Shown piece after piece: positions 46,373-55,221 of a stretch of 64,000 nt of DNA. Numbering within the stretch: position 1 is the first letter of the stretch; each line of letters opens with the position of its first letter. A program made the translations under genes and the position numbers. The notes under the pieces are model-generated. The model was not told where the DNA came from, searched no databases, and saw nothing but the letters and a program-made list of their open reading frames with translations. The DNA comes from Muriicola sp. Z0-33 (GTDB taxonomy: Bacteria; Bacteroidota; Bacteroidia; Flavobacteriales; Flavobacteriaceae), in the NCBI RefSeq assembly GCF_026126425.1, contig NZ_JAFMPW010000011.1, positions 1-64,000 on the forward strand, written 5' to 3'.

Positions 46373-46876
46373 ATGAAAACATTGCAGTTTTTTAGCCTTC
46401 TTTTATGTGGCTTATTCCTTAGCCCGGGTTACGCTCAGGAAATGCATCCGGAAAAAATAAAAGAACTCATTGTTCAGGTTGCTGATACCGTGCAAAGCAA
46501 CGGTAATACCCTCCAATTTTTGTACAAAGAGCGGATGCTGATATGTATTTATGACGAAAATGCAAATCGAATGCGGATCATTACACCCATAGTAGAGCGG
46601 GAGCAATTAAATGAAGATCAAATTCTGAATGCACTTGTGGCTAATTATCATTCTGCCTTAGATGTGAAATACGCCCTAAGTGATGAGATTATCTGGTCTG
46701 TCTTTACACATCCCCTAAAGGAACTCTATCCGCATCAGGTGCTGGATGCCATAGATCAGATATGGGCTGCTGCCAATACTTTTGGCACCACCTATTCTAG
46801 TACCCATCTTGTTTTCCCCGGGAATACGAAAAAACAGCAAGCCCTGCCATCAAAAAAAATACGGAATAAGACCTAA
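46373..46876 (+). CDS. Exported protein of unknown function
   Basis: 167 aa with a signal peptide (MKTLQFFSLLLCGLFLSPGYAQ). Mature part about 145 aa, mixed helix and strand: KIKELIVQVADTVQSNGNTL, then FLYKERMLICIYDENANRM and LNALVANYHSALDVKYALSD, with a basic C-terminus. I recognise no family; the helix-strand-strand-helix order is loosely like YbjN/secretion-chaperone folds, which is speculative. It is the only plus-strand gene between operons A and B and ends at the shared terminator at 46875. Confidence 0.7.
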   Translation: MKTLQFFSLLLCGLFLSPGYAQEMHPEKIKELIVQVADTVQSNGNTLQFLYKERMLICIYDENANRMRIITPIVEREQLNEDQILNALVANYHSALDVKYALSDEIIWSVFTHPLKELYPHQVLDAIDQIWAAANTFGTTYSSTHLVFPGNTKKQQALPSKKIRNKT

Positions 46877-46905
46877 AAAAAAGCCCCTCAGGAAGAGGGG
46901 CTTCT
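46875..46905. terminator. Terminator of operon B and the 167-aa gene
   Basis: AAGCCCCTC (46881-46889) and GAGGGGCTT (46895-46903) form a perfect 9-bp stem with loop AGGAA. The upstream A-run (46875-46882) yields eight U on the minus strand, right after the 1539-aa gene stop. Confidence 0.88.
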
Positions 46906-46909
46906 ATAT

Positions 46910-49900
46910 TTACTTTCTAACAATAAAAGGTTGCTGGTGTGTAAAGCCTTTGCTATTAACCACACTCAGGTAATACACCCCTGCCGGCAGGTCCCTAACC
47001 GGTAGTGTAAAGTCTTCACCTGCAGATAGGAAACCTGTGTCTGTGCTAGACATGGCCCTTCCTCTTACATCATGCACAGTAACAGAACGCATTTTAACCT
47101 TGGGATCGTCCACATCAATTTTGATTTGTTCTACCGCCGGATTGGGATATAATTTTATAGTAAAGAATACCGGGCTACCATCTATGAATTCAAAATTCAC
47201 GGTCCCTGATGTTCCAGGGGTACCCCCTTTATTATTTCCCGTATATGGCGTTGCTGTGAGGCTGTAACTACCTACCGCAAAAGTATGAGCAAAGTAATTC
47301 CCTCCATTATCACCAAAGAGCGCATATGGCGGTACATTTTCTGTTCTTGTATTGGACTGCGCCCCACTAAGGGAGAAGCCTACACTTTCTATACCTGATC
47401 CTACATTTGCCCGGATATTAAGATTGTTAGTTGGTAAGTTTGCCAGATCTATAACCGCACCTTCTACAATTGTCATCAAATCTGTATTACTATCGGCGTC
47501 GACCAATACAAAGCCTGTAACCGAATTATCTGTACAAATACCTAAATTATCCTGAACTATAACAAAAGTCTCACAGTAATCGCTGTTGCCACTACCATCA
47601 GTAGCAATAACTCTGATCGGAACAGTTCCAATATCAGAACAGGTAAAGGTGTCTTTGCTTAGGGAATAGGTAATTTCTCCACAAAGATCGGGGATCGGAG
47701 CGGCAATAAAATCCGAAGGTAAAACCGTCATACTTCCGTCTGGACCCAATTCAATGGCTAATCCATTTATACAAATGGGCGTTGGTGCCTTGGTATCATA
47801 TAAAGTGGTCATCAATGTTTTGGAGCAACCGTTGGCATCGGTAACTGTTACGCTGTAATCACCTAAATCAAGTCCTGTAGCCAGAGCCGTGTTTAGAGTA
47901 GCGTCATGACTCCAGTTAAATTGTAATGGAGCTTGAAAGCCTGATACAATTAATTCAATACTGCCATCCGCGGTGCCACAATCGGCCGGATTGTCAACTT
48001 CTCCAAAATTGGCTTCAAAATCCGCACAAACAGGATCAACATCCACCACTTCAAAGTTTACAGTAACCGTTGGCCCGCTGTTAGGGTTGGCTACAAGCGT
48101 ATATGAACCTTCAGGGAACATTTTACCCTGAATGTCTATTCCTATATCGCCAAATAGCGAATATGGGGGAGAACTGCCTTCAGACCTGTTTTCTGTAAGT
48201 GGCCCGGATAGGCTAAAACGTACTCCATTAGGGTTGAAAGCCGGACTAAAGATAATCCCAAAGGGAATATCGCCGGTAATGCTCTTATTAATCACCAAGC
48301 CTTCTGTTAGGCCAAATAATTCGGTATCTGTTGTAGCATCCACAACAATTAGCGGTGAAACTACGGCCGGGTTTACAAATTCGAAACTTACTGCAAGTCC
48401 GGTTCCTTCCGTACCTCCTAATCCATTTTCGGAATAAGGTGTTGCGGTCAGGTCATACGCTCCCAATGCAAATACATGGGCAGCATAGTTTCCGGCATTG
48501 TCACCGAAGAGTGCAAAAGGTGCAACATTCTCGGTTCTTCCATTACTCTGGGCACCACTGAGCTCAAGACGGACGCTTTCTGTATCTGCGGTCGCCTCTG
48601 CCCTGATGTTCAGGTTCATAGTTGGTAAGGTGGTTACATCAATAATATCACCGTTGGCAATAGGGCCAATATCTGTGTTGGTATCTGCATTGACCAGAAC
48701 AAAATCCAGAACTGTCAGTACCGTTGGTGGTAATTCATTAACAGTTACATTGAAGGTGCAACCTGCGAAATTTCCAGCCGCATCTGTTGCAGTTGCATTT
48801 ACCGCAGTAGTTCCCAGTGCGAAAAAAGATCCACTCATAGGTCCGGCTGATACACCAACTCCGGGACAATTATCAGTAGCGGTGGGTGCAAAATTTACTA
48901 TCGCGCCAGTCTCCCCGAATGGAACATCAACTGTAATATCTGCAGGGCAAACAATTACGGGTGCTTCATTATCATTAACCGTCACGTTGAATGAGCATTG
49001 AGCAATATTTCCTGCAAGGTCTGTAGCTGTTGCTGTTACCATAGTAGTTCCAACTGGAAAGAATGATCCGCTTGCCGGGCTAACAACAAGGGTAAGTCCT
49101 GGTCGATCGTCTGATGCCGTTACAGTAAAGTTTACTACGGCGCCACACTGGCCGGGATCATTGCTTACTACAATATCCCCCGGACAAATGATGGATGGCG
49201 CAGTGATATCCTGGGGAGTTGTAATTACACCATCGCCGTCATCTTCATCATCGGGATCGTCGACTACATTATTGTCACCGTCCGTATCCACACCATTTCC
49301 AGGAGAAGAATCAATATCAAATTCATTAAGTGCAATGACCTCGGCCAAATGGAGGTAATCACCACTAGGGTTTACAATGACCTCCAAAGTCAAAGTCGCC
49401 GTCGTACCGGGTAAAATCGGGTTTCCAAATTCCCATTCACCCCGCGGTGCAAAATGATAGGTACCTCCGTTGACCACTCCAGCACCAGTAGCCGAATAAC
49501 CATTAGGGAATAGACTTTTCACGGTCACCCCTGTGGCACTCCCCGGTCCCTTATTGGTGAGGGTAAAGGTGAAGTTAATCTTATCGCCGACAACCGGTGT
49601 AAGGTTGTCCACGCTCATTTCGAGTTCCAGATCTACCAGGATCTGTACTCTTACCGTAACGGTCCATGGCTGCATAGTACCATCCTCGGCCGTGACTGTA
49701 TAAATCACCGGATTGGTAAAATCTTGTGAAACCCCGGAATCAGGACTCACAGTAGCATCAAGTGAAACCGCAATGCTAGGAATAAGTGCTGTAACCACCG
49801 TGCCATTGGGTACCAAAATTTCTACGGTTTTCGCGGTGGCATCTATATCCGAAGTGCCAATTTGACCTGGGACTGTAAAAGATGTAATATCATTGGCCAT

Positions 49901-51529
49901 TGAAGGAGGCAATGGCGGTGTAAACGAATTCACAAAGGTTACAGTAACATCATCTCCTTGTGCAATAATAAATTGGATTTCATTTCCAGGAATATCCAGT
50001 GCAGAAACAGTTGTATTACCGTTGGCACTGGAGAATTGGATATCACTTACGTCATATCCTTCTGGTAGATTCTCTTCTCGGAACTGGAAGAGATTGCCTC
50101 CTGGCACGTTGAACTCCCCTCCCTCAGCTTCGGGCGAACTGATACCACTCTGACTTAGATAGAAGGTACCTAGAAGTCCACTTATAGAACTGTTATAAAA
50201 GAACTCAAACTGCTGATCGGCATCTGCCCCAGCTCCCGTTACCAGTTTTTTAATAGTAATACTAGCCAATCCAATGACCTCTACATCATCATTGGCTGAG
50301 TTATCACAACTGTCACCCGTGTTGATGGTATATGTTAAAGTGTGTACACCTTCCCCAGCAGCAGCCGGATCAAAAGAATAGGTCATCCCATTTCCATCAT
50401 CTGTTACGCCAGGACCAGAATATACTCCGCCTGATGGGCTTCCCCCCCCTAAACCTGGCTGAACGCCAGCATCAATAGAAAGATCTGCAATTGCCGTAAA
50501 AGTTACGGTAGGTAAAGGATTCACCGTCAGGGTTACCACACTACTGATCTCTTCACAGTCATCGTCAGACGTGGCCGGCGTACCATTGTCACTGGTCACC
50601 ACAACGCGATATTGATTTCCGTTCGCCGCTGCGCTCAAAGGACCTGCCAAAGTAAGTGTAGGATTTCCATCTGCTGAAGGGTTGACATCGTTGAAGGTAG
50701 CCCCACCGTCTTCACTGAATTCCCAGTTATAAGATAAGGTTCCTGCACCAGTGGCTTGTACTACAAAATCTATATTTGTAGCACCCTCGCATACCTGAGC
50801 ATCAATTGGCTGTGTATCTATGTTAACTGCACATTCCTCAACAACAAAGCTGCAGCCTGCTTCCGCGGCGGGGTTATAGGCCGTATCATCACTACTGTTC
50901 CAAAACGCCCTGTTGTGTACAATCGCCCTGATTTCAGCCGGAGTTCCCTCTAAAGGACTTCCTCCTGCGAGGGTGCAGCTAAATTGCCAATTGTCTTGTT
51001 CCTCCCCTGCGGCGGTTATGAGTCGCACCGCTGTATCTCCATTGGTCAGTGCAATGGGCAATTCTGAAGTAGAATTAGTAGTAGCTTCCCCATCCCAATT
51101 ACCGTCCGTCCCACCGGTGGCGATTTCGTTGTATTGAAGTCCGGCAATAAAAGTTGGCGCTCCAATACTGCCCTGGATTGCAAATAGCTGATCCCCGATA
51201 AGGGCATATGCTGCTGGAAATAAGCCGCTCATATCCAGGGTTACAATTGTACCTGTCGTTAAGGCCGAGGAGGCCTTCCAGGTAAACTCCCCGTCTCCGT
51301 TAAAGCTGGTGAAAGCTCCTGCGGTATTATCCCACCCACGGTCTGTAAAGATAATTTCGGTTCCTAATTCAACATCTACAAGTAAGACGAAGGCAAAACT
51401 ATCATCGGCATTTGTGGCGCCTTCAACATTACTCCCTATGAAAGCAATATCTCCTGCCGCTAATGTTGTTTGTGCACTTATATGAAAACTGCAAAGCAAA
51501 ACTGCAAGCAGTAAGGTAATTTTTTTCAT
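46910..51529 (-). CDS. Large T9SS-secreted surface protein with HYR, DUF11 and recurring modules
   Basis: 1539 aa; signal peptide MKKITLLLAVLLCSFHISAQ. Estimated order: a domain seen at the start of many exported proteins (20-215; AAGDIAFIGSNVEG, IIFTDRGWDN); Ig-like domains (230-420); SpaA/prealbumin-like fold (425-540); cadherin-like/DUF5018-type repeat (545-630, TSFTVPGQIGTSDIDATAK); DUF11-type (630-730, FTFTLTNKGPGSATGVTV); an Asp-rich stretch (745-770); two HYR domains (775-940); recurring LVNAD-ATPY modules (940-1055, 1057-1165, 1336-1450) with an SprB-like repeat between; T9SS type A sorting domain (1460-1539, LYPNPA, LPAGVYYLSVV). Last gene of operon B, 52 nt after the second collar gene. 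Shares HYR and module types with the cohesin giant. Confidence 0.88.
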   Translation of the reverse strand: MKKITLLLAVLLCSFHISAQTTLAAGDIAFIGSNVEGATNADDSFAFVLLVDVELGTEIIFTDRGWDNTAGAFTSFNGDGEFTWKASSALTTGTIVTLDMSGLFPAAYALIGDQLFAIQGSIGAPTFIAGLQYNEIATGGTDGNWDGEATTNSTSELPIALTNGDTAVRLITAAGEEQDNWQFSCTLAGGSPLEGTPAEIRAIVHNRAFWNSSDDTAYNPAAEAGCSFVVEECAVNIDTQPIDAQVCEGATNIDFVVQATGAGTLSYNWEFSEDGGATFNDVNPSADGNPTLTLAGPLSAAANGNQYRVVVTSDNGTPATSDDDCEEISSVVTLTVNPLPTVTFTAIADLSIDAGVQPGLGGGSPSGGVYSGPGVTDDGNGMTYSFDPAAAGEGVHTLTYTINTGDSCDNSANDDVEVIGLASITIKKLVTGAGADADQQFEFFYNSSISGLLGTFYLSQSGISSPEAEGGEFNVPGGNLFQFREENLPEGYDVSDIQFSSANGNTTVSALDIPGNEIQFIIAQGDDVTVTFVNSFTPPLPPSMANDITSFTVPGQIGTSDIDATAKTVEILVPNGTVVTALIPSIAVSLDATVSPDSGVSQDFTNPVIYTVTAEDGTMQPWTVTVRVQILVDLELEMSVDNLTPVVGDKINFTFTLTNKGPGSATGVTVKSLFPNGYSATGAGVVNGGTYHFAPRGEWEFGNPILPGTTATLTLEVIVNPSGDYLHLAEVIALNEFDIDSSPGNGVDTDGDNNVVDDPDDEDDGDGVITTPQDITAPSIICPGDIVVSNDPGQCGAVVNFTVTASDDRPGLTLVVSPASGSFFPVGTTMVTATATDLAGNIAQCSFNVTVNDNEAPVIVCPADITVDVPFGETGAIVNFAPTATDNCPGVGVSAGPMSGSFFALGTTAVNATATDAAGNFAGCTFNVTVNELPPTVLTVLDFVLVNADTNTDIGPIANGDIIDVTTLPTMNLNIRAEATADTESVRLELSGAQSNGRTENVAPFALFGDNAGNYAAHVFALGAYDLTATPYSENGLGGTEGTGLAVSFEFVNPAVVSPLIVVDATTDTELFGLTEGLVINKSITGDIPFGIIFSPAFNPNGVRFSLSGPLTENRSEGSSPPYSLFGDIGIDIQGKMFPEGSYTLVANPNSGPTVTVNFEVVDVDPVCADFEANFGEVDNPADCGTADGSIELIVSGFQAPLQFNWSHDATLNTALATGLDLGDYSVTVTDANGCSKTLMTTLYDTKAPTPICINGLAIELGPDGSMTVLPSDFIAAPIPDLCGEITYSLSKDTFTCSDIGTVPIRVIATDGSGNSDYCETFVIVQDNLGICTDNSVTGFVLVDADSNTDLMTIVEGAVIDLANLPTNNLNIRANVGSGIESVGFSLSGAQSNTRTENVPPYALFGDNGGNYFAHTFAVGSYSLTATPYTGNNKGGTPGTSGTVNFEFIDGSPVFFTIKLYPNPAVEQIKIDVDDPKVKMRSVTVHDVRGRAMSSTDTGFLSAGEDFTLPVRDLPAGVYYLSVVNSKGFTHQQPFIVRK

Positions 51530-51581
51530 GTTGGTTTATTTATAATGTTCTCGGCAGTTGAACTGCTTATATAACTTATTT

Positions 51582-52082
51582 TTAGTTCCTTGAAGGATAT
51601 ACCCCTGTTAGTGCAATACAATAATTGACAACAAGGTAGGGTTGCATATTGTTGACCGCCTGTCCTCCGCCAGTATTAGCTGTCGGTGCAGCACTAATAT
51701 CGGAGGTTGTTCCAAAGGCATTGGTACCGTCGCCCGCAACTACATTTCCGGTAGGATCATCGCTATCCCCCTCTGCCATTGCAGCAATTGCATGATTATG
51801 GGAAGGCATATTATTTACCCCAATCACGTTGGTCTCGGATCCTCCACGCTGTCCAATGGTACGAGTAGAAAACCCTGGGCCTGTTCCAAAGTGCATTGGT
51901 GCTCTACCTCTTAAATCTGGGAGACCAAAAGTGGTTCTCCCGTCTCCCCCGTAGATTGTCCCTAAAAGTGAAAATAAAGCTTCATTACTGGATATTGCCA
52001 GCAATGAACCATCACATAAAGCCCATCCCCGAGGGGCAAAGTTGAATCCAAATGCCTGAATTTGTCCTATAAATGGTTCCAT
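51582..52082 (-). CDS. Phage tail-collar / microcystin-dependent-protein family protein, copy 1
   Basis: 166 aa. Starts MEPFIGQIQAFGFNFAPRGW and has ALCDGSLL, IYGGDGRTTFGLPDLRGR, a central SHNHAI and C-terminal VVNYCIALTGVYPSRN: the short collar-domain proteins named after Mdp (microcystin-dependent protein), abundant in Bacteroidota chromosomes. No signal peptide. No other phage genes are near, so this is not a prophage remnant. Follows its paralogue by 22 nt and precedes the 1539-aa T9SS protein by 52 nt. A 76-nt stretch (51902-51977) is identical to the paralogue. Role in the host cell is unknown. Confidence 0.9.
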   Translation of the reverse strand: MEPFIGQIQAFGFNFAPRGWALCDGSLLAISSNEALFSLLGTIYGGDGRTTFGLPDLRGRAPMHFGTGPGFSTRTIGQRGGSETNVIGVNNMPSHNHAIAAMAEGDSDDPTGNVVAGDGTNAFGTTSDISAAPTANTGGGQAVNNMQPYLVVNYCIALTGVYPSRN

Positions 52083-52104
52083 AATATCTTTCTGATTTTA
52101 TTAA

Positions 52105-52605
52105 TTAATTTCTGGAAGGAAATAATCCTGTAAGAGCAATGCAATAGTTTATAACAACATATGGTTGCATATTGTTAACCGCCTGTCCTCCGCCAGTATT
52201 AGCCGTGGGGTCCGCATTAATATCGGAGGATGTTCCAAAGGCATTGGTGCCGTCTCCTGCCACTACATTTCCGGTAGGATCATCTGTATCCCCTAAGGCC
52301 TTTGCGCCAATTGCATGATTATGAGCCGGTAAATTAAATATTCCTAGAACGTTTGTCTCGGATCCTCCCCGCTGTCCAATTGACTTTGGCGTTAAGCCGC
52401 CTCCAGTCCCAAAACTCATTGGTACTCTACCTCTTAAATCTGGGAGACCAAAAGTGGTTCTCCCGTCTCCCCCGTAGATTGTCCCTAAAAGTGAAAATAA
52501 GGCCGTATTTTGTGCGATGGGCAATAACTGGCCATTACAAAGCGCCCAGCCCCGAGGGGCAAAATTAAAGCCAAAGGCCTGTATTTGTCCTATAAATGGT
52601 TCCAT
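52105..52605 (-). CDS. Phage tail-collar / microcystin-dependent-protein family protein, copy 2
   Basis: 166 aa, the same length as its neighbour and colinear with it: MEPFIGQIQAFGFNFAPRGW, ALCNGQLLPIA, IYGGDGRTTFGLPDLRGR, AHNHAIGAK, INYCIALTGLFPSRN. Differences cluster in the middle (around 30-35, 70-80 and 100-110). It lies 13 nt after the Tat-exported intradiol-fold gene, so it is the second gene of operon B. No export signal is visible; how it would reach the surface is an open point. Confidence 0.9.
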   Translation of the reverse strand: MEPFIGQIQAFGFNFAPRGWALCNGQLLPIAQNTALFSLLGTIYGGDGRTTFGLPDLRGRVPMSFGTGGGLTPKSIGQRGGSETNVLGIFNLPAHNHAIGAKALGDTDDPTGNVVAGDGTNAFGTSSDINADPTANTGGGQAVNNMQPYVVINYCIALTGLFPSRN

Positions 52606-52618
52606 AAATTTCTGTGTT

Positions 52619-53191
52619 TTATTTAGTGTTAAGAGCTATGTTAAACTCCATTGAAGTCTTATTAGCAAAAGTTTTTTTATTTGGGAAAAGCAAGGCCTCG
52701 CCCAATTGATTGTTTTTCTCCCAATGTTTTCCCGAGATAAATGCCTGGGTATTATTGAAAGACAATTCTGTGAAGTAAGCGTTATCCCCTTTAGTCACCT
52801 TAAAATAGATCTTATAGTTTTTGCCCATTTCACGGTTAGGAAAGTCCGTTATAAACTTGTATTCGCCAGCTTCATTAGTGCGGAGTTTTCCCCTGTGACG
52901 ATATTTAGTTGAATTGGGCGACAAATGCCATACTTCGAGCAGGCAATTGTCCAGAGTGGCAGCTCCTGCCTCATTAAATATTTTACCCCTTACTTCTATA
53001 TGTTCCCCAAAGGGATAAGAAGGAAAGGTGCGTAGATCATTTTTCTCTACTGCAAAAGGGTTATACCCTTTATAAGGACTTTCATTGGTTGTTAATGCTC
53101 TTAATGTAGTTGTTGAAGAAATACTGGCTATACCAGCTGTGGCCATAAGGGCTTTGCCAAGAAATGCCCTCCTTGGAGTAACTTTTTCCAT
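52619..53191 (-). CDS. Tat-exported intradiol-dioxygenase-fold protein, iron ligands missing
   Basis: 190 aa. Twin-arginine signal (TPRRAFLGKALMATAGIASI, Arg7-Arg8). The body matches the intradiol dioxygenase beta-sandwich: VRGKIFNEAGAATLDNCLLE, VWHLSPNSTKYRHRGKLRT, NEAGEYKFITDFP. In active enzymes a PAHIHF-type motif supplies two iron-binding His; here the place is NYKIYF (125-130), so both His are absent, while a Tyr (Y97) remains. It is therefore probably a binding or structural protein, not an aromatic-ring oxygenase. First gene of operon B, 27 bp downstream of the shared upstream element. Confidence 0.8.
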   Translation of the reverse strand: MEKVTPRRAFLGKALMATAGIASISSTTTLRALTTNESPYKGYNPFAVEKNDLRTFPSYPFGEHIEVRGKIFNEAGAATLDNCLLEVWHLSPNSTKYRHRGKLRTNEAGEYKFITDFPNREMGKNYKIYFKVTKGDNAYFTELSFNNTQAFISGKHWEKNNQLGEALLFPNKKTFANKTSMEFNIALNTK

Positions 53192-53217
53192 ACTTGGTTG
53201 TGTTTTTAAGTTAACAA

Positions 53218-53253
53218 CATAACCAAGCTAAATACATAAGTTTTGGGGTACAA
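53218..53253 (-). promoter_or_regulatory. Element shared by the two giant-protein operons, copy B
   Basis: Plus-strand text begins CATAACCAAG and ends TTTTGGGGTACAA, matching 45796-45833 at both ends with a diverged centre. On the minus strand, TTTTTG, then ACCCCAAAA in the spacer, then TTTAGCTTGGTTATG about 27 bp before the operon B start codon. The position suits a promoter whose spacer carries a regulator site. Confidence 0.6.
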
Positions 53254-53440
53254 AAACCAAATATTAAAAGCGCATTTAATCTATAAAAGCCCTGTTAACA
53301 GATAGTTTTTAGCTGCCATTTTGCAACAACAGAAAAGAAAGATAGTTTTACTTAGTGGAGAAATTACAGAAACTTTAACATAATCGTTGAAATACACTAT
53401 TTTGTTAAAAACAGAACCGCTTAACGTTTTTTTCTGCATT

Positions 53441-53983
53441 TCATCGAAAGCTGTATTCCGGGACTTTACCCACAACCCCTTTAAAAAAGTCCTGGTAATT
53501 TTTAAAGTCGGTCTCCATATTATCAGTAGGATATTGCAGCGGGGATATTTTAACCTGTTTCTTTCCAAAATCAAAGGCTACCAAAACAATTGGCACTTTT
53601 GCTGCTTTGGCAATATAATAAAACCCGGTCTTCCATTTGGTCACTTTTTTCCGTGTTCCTTCCGGCGATAACCCCAATCTAAATTCTTCTTTACTGTTGA
53701 ATATATCCACTACTGCAGTAACAGTATCGTTAGAAGTACTCCTGTCTATTGGGGCCCCACCCATCCATTTAAAATACCAGCCAAAAGGAGGTTTAAAGAG
53801 GCTCTTTTTTCCAATAAAGTTGATCTTTTTATTCACCACACGCCGCACCAGCAAACCCATAAAAAAGTCCATCCAATGGGTATGTGGCACCACTATTACC
53901 ACGCATTTCTTTGCCTCAGGAAATTCTCCTATAAGCTTCCAGCCCAAAATTTTGAAATAGATAAATTTGGCAAGTAGGTGCAT
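53441..53983 (-). CDS. PlsC-type 1-acyl-glycerol-3-phosphate acyltransferase family protein
   Basis: 180 aa, short for the family. The catalytic HX4D motif is H34-D39 (VPHTHWMDFF). Motif II-like KKSLFKPPFGWYFKWMGGAPIDRS includes the substrate region, and motif III is LSPEGTRKK near 104-112. It probably transfers an acyl chain in phospholipid or another lipid's synthesis. The short type resembles acyltransferases of flavobacterial ornithine/glycine-lipid or membrane-adaptation loci, but substrate is unknown. It follows the kdnB-like gene by about 106 nt on the same strand. Confidence 0.85.
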   Translation of the reverse strand: MHLLAKFIYFKILGWKLIGEFPEAKKCVVIVVPHTHWMDFFMGLLVRRVVNKKINFIGKKSLFKPPFGWYFKWMGGAPIDRSTSNDTVTAVVDIFNSKEEFRLGLSPEGTRKKVTKWKTGFYYIAKAAKVPIVLVAFDFGKKQVKISPLQYPTDNMETDFKNYQDFFKGVVGKVPEYSFR

Positions 53984-54089
53984 AAAAATGTTTTGTAAGC
54001 TTTATTAGATATCAAAAACCAAAGCTAAAGAAATTAAAGCAGGAGCAGTAATATGCGGTAAACAATAATGCAAGAAAACAGAATTAGGG

Positions 54090-55217
54090 TTAGATCTTGT
54101 TGTATATAGCCCTTAATTTTTCCGGGCTAATGATCTTGCGCCAATCTTTCCCAAGTGCGTTTTCCCATAGAGGTTGCATTCCCAGAGATACGCGGATCAT
54201 GGTTTCAAATTGGGCTTCACTTAGTCCTTTGCATATTCCTGTGGGTAATATTATTCCGTGTTTTTGTCTCATTTTGTTGAACAATGCTACTCCTTCCGGA
54301 TAAAATTCCTGAAGATGCTGAAAGACCAGGCAGTTACCAATTCCGTGTTTAACCCCTAAAACATAAGACAAGCCGTAACTCATGGCATGGGCCACCCCAA
54401 CCTGGGAGTAAGCGATACTCATTCCGCCATGCCAGGAAGCCATCATAAGTTTGTCGCGGGAAGCTTCAGGCGGTAAATCGCCCAGGAACACTTCCATACA
54501 TAAATCGAGCGCCTTTTCACCATAACTCTGACTAAACGCATTAAGATATGTGCCGTTTAAAGATTCTATGCAATGAATAAAACAATCCATCCCGGTATAA
54601 AACCACTGCTCTTTTGAAACGCCTGCCAATAATTCCGGATCCAGAATTACCTGATCAAAGGTGGTGTAATCCGAATTAATCCCCAATTTCATTTCCGGCC
54701 CCATCAATACCGTTGTTCTGGAAACTTCTGCTCCGGTACCGCTAATGGTAGGTATCCCCACATGGTATATTGACGGCTTCTGTACCAGGTCCCATCCCTG
54801 ATACTCTGAAGCACTGCCTTTATTGGTAAGCATCAACGCCACTGCCTTTGCCAGATCTAACAGGGTGCCCCCGCCAATCCCGACAATTCCGGAAGGAAGC
54901 TCGGAATACTCTTTTATTATTTCTGCAACTATGGTATCTACCTGTTCGGTCTTGGGTTCCTCTTCTGCCGATATAAAAATTATCTGGTCATTAAAAATCC
55001 TGGGGATTCTACTGACCAACTCCTGCTGCATAAAAACATCATCTATCAAAAACAGCATCGGGGCATCAGAATTTTTCCTGTGCGGCATTAGAATCTCACC
55101 TAATTGACCAAAACTACCAGCTCCGAAGATGACCCTGGGAACCATCGGAAAATTTCGGTACCTGGTATTTGCTTTACCTGTGACTGGCTGTACCTCTAAA
55201 TCTTTATTAAACTCCAT
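54090..55217 (-). CDS. kdnB: Iron-containing alcohol dehydrogenase, probable Kdo 8-dehydrogenase (KdnB-like)
   Basis: 375 aa. Group III metal-dependent dehydrogenase: NAD-binding GIVGIGGGTLLDLAKAVALM, TISGTGAEVSRTTVL, metal ligands Asp and His in YTGMDCFIHCIES and two His in GVAHAMSYGLSYVLGVKHGIGN. In Shewanella, KdnB oxidises C8 of Kdo so that KdnA can aminate it to Kdo8N for lipopolysaccharide. The assignment here rests on its place 4 nt after a HAD gene and one gene from kdsB. No KdnA aminotransferase gene lies adjacent. Another sugar or polyol oxidase is possible. Confidence 0.75.
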   Translation of the reverse strand: MEFNKDLEVQPVTGKANTRYRNFPMVPRVIFGAGSFGQLGEILMPHRKNSDAPMLFLIDDVFMQQELVSRIPRIFNDQIIFISAEEEPKTEQVDTIVAEIIKEYSELPSGIVGIGGGTLLDLAKAVALMLTNKGSASEYQGWDLVQKPSIYHVGIPTISGTGAEVSRTTVLMGPEMKLGINSDYTTFDQVILDPELLAGVSKEQWFYTGMDCFIHCIESLNGTYLNAFSQSYGEKALDLCMEVFLGDLPPEASRDKLMMASWHGGMSIAYSQVGVAHAMSYGLSYVLGVKHGIGNCLVFQHLQEFYPEGVALFNKMRQKHGIILPTGICKGLSEAQFETMIRVSLGMQPLWENALGKDWRKIISPEKLRAIYNKI

Positions 55218-55221
55218 AGCA

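Noticed and set aside
51582-52605. Prophage remnant suggested by tail-collar genes
   Set aside because: No capsid, terminase, integrase or other tail genes nearby; Mdp-type collar proteins are common chromosomal genes in Bacteroidota.
53281-53574. 97-aa minus-strand frame beside the acyltransferase
   Set aside because: Overlaps most of the 3' end of the acyltransferase in another frame; no recognisable features.
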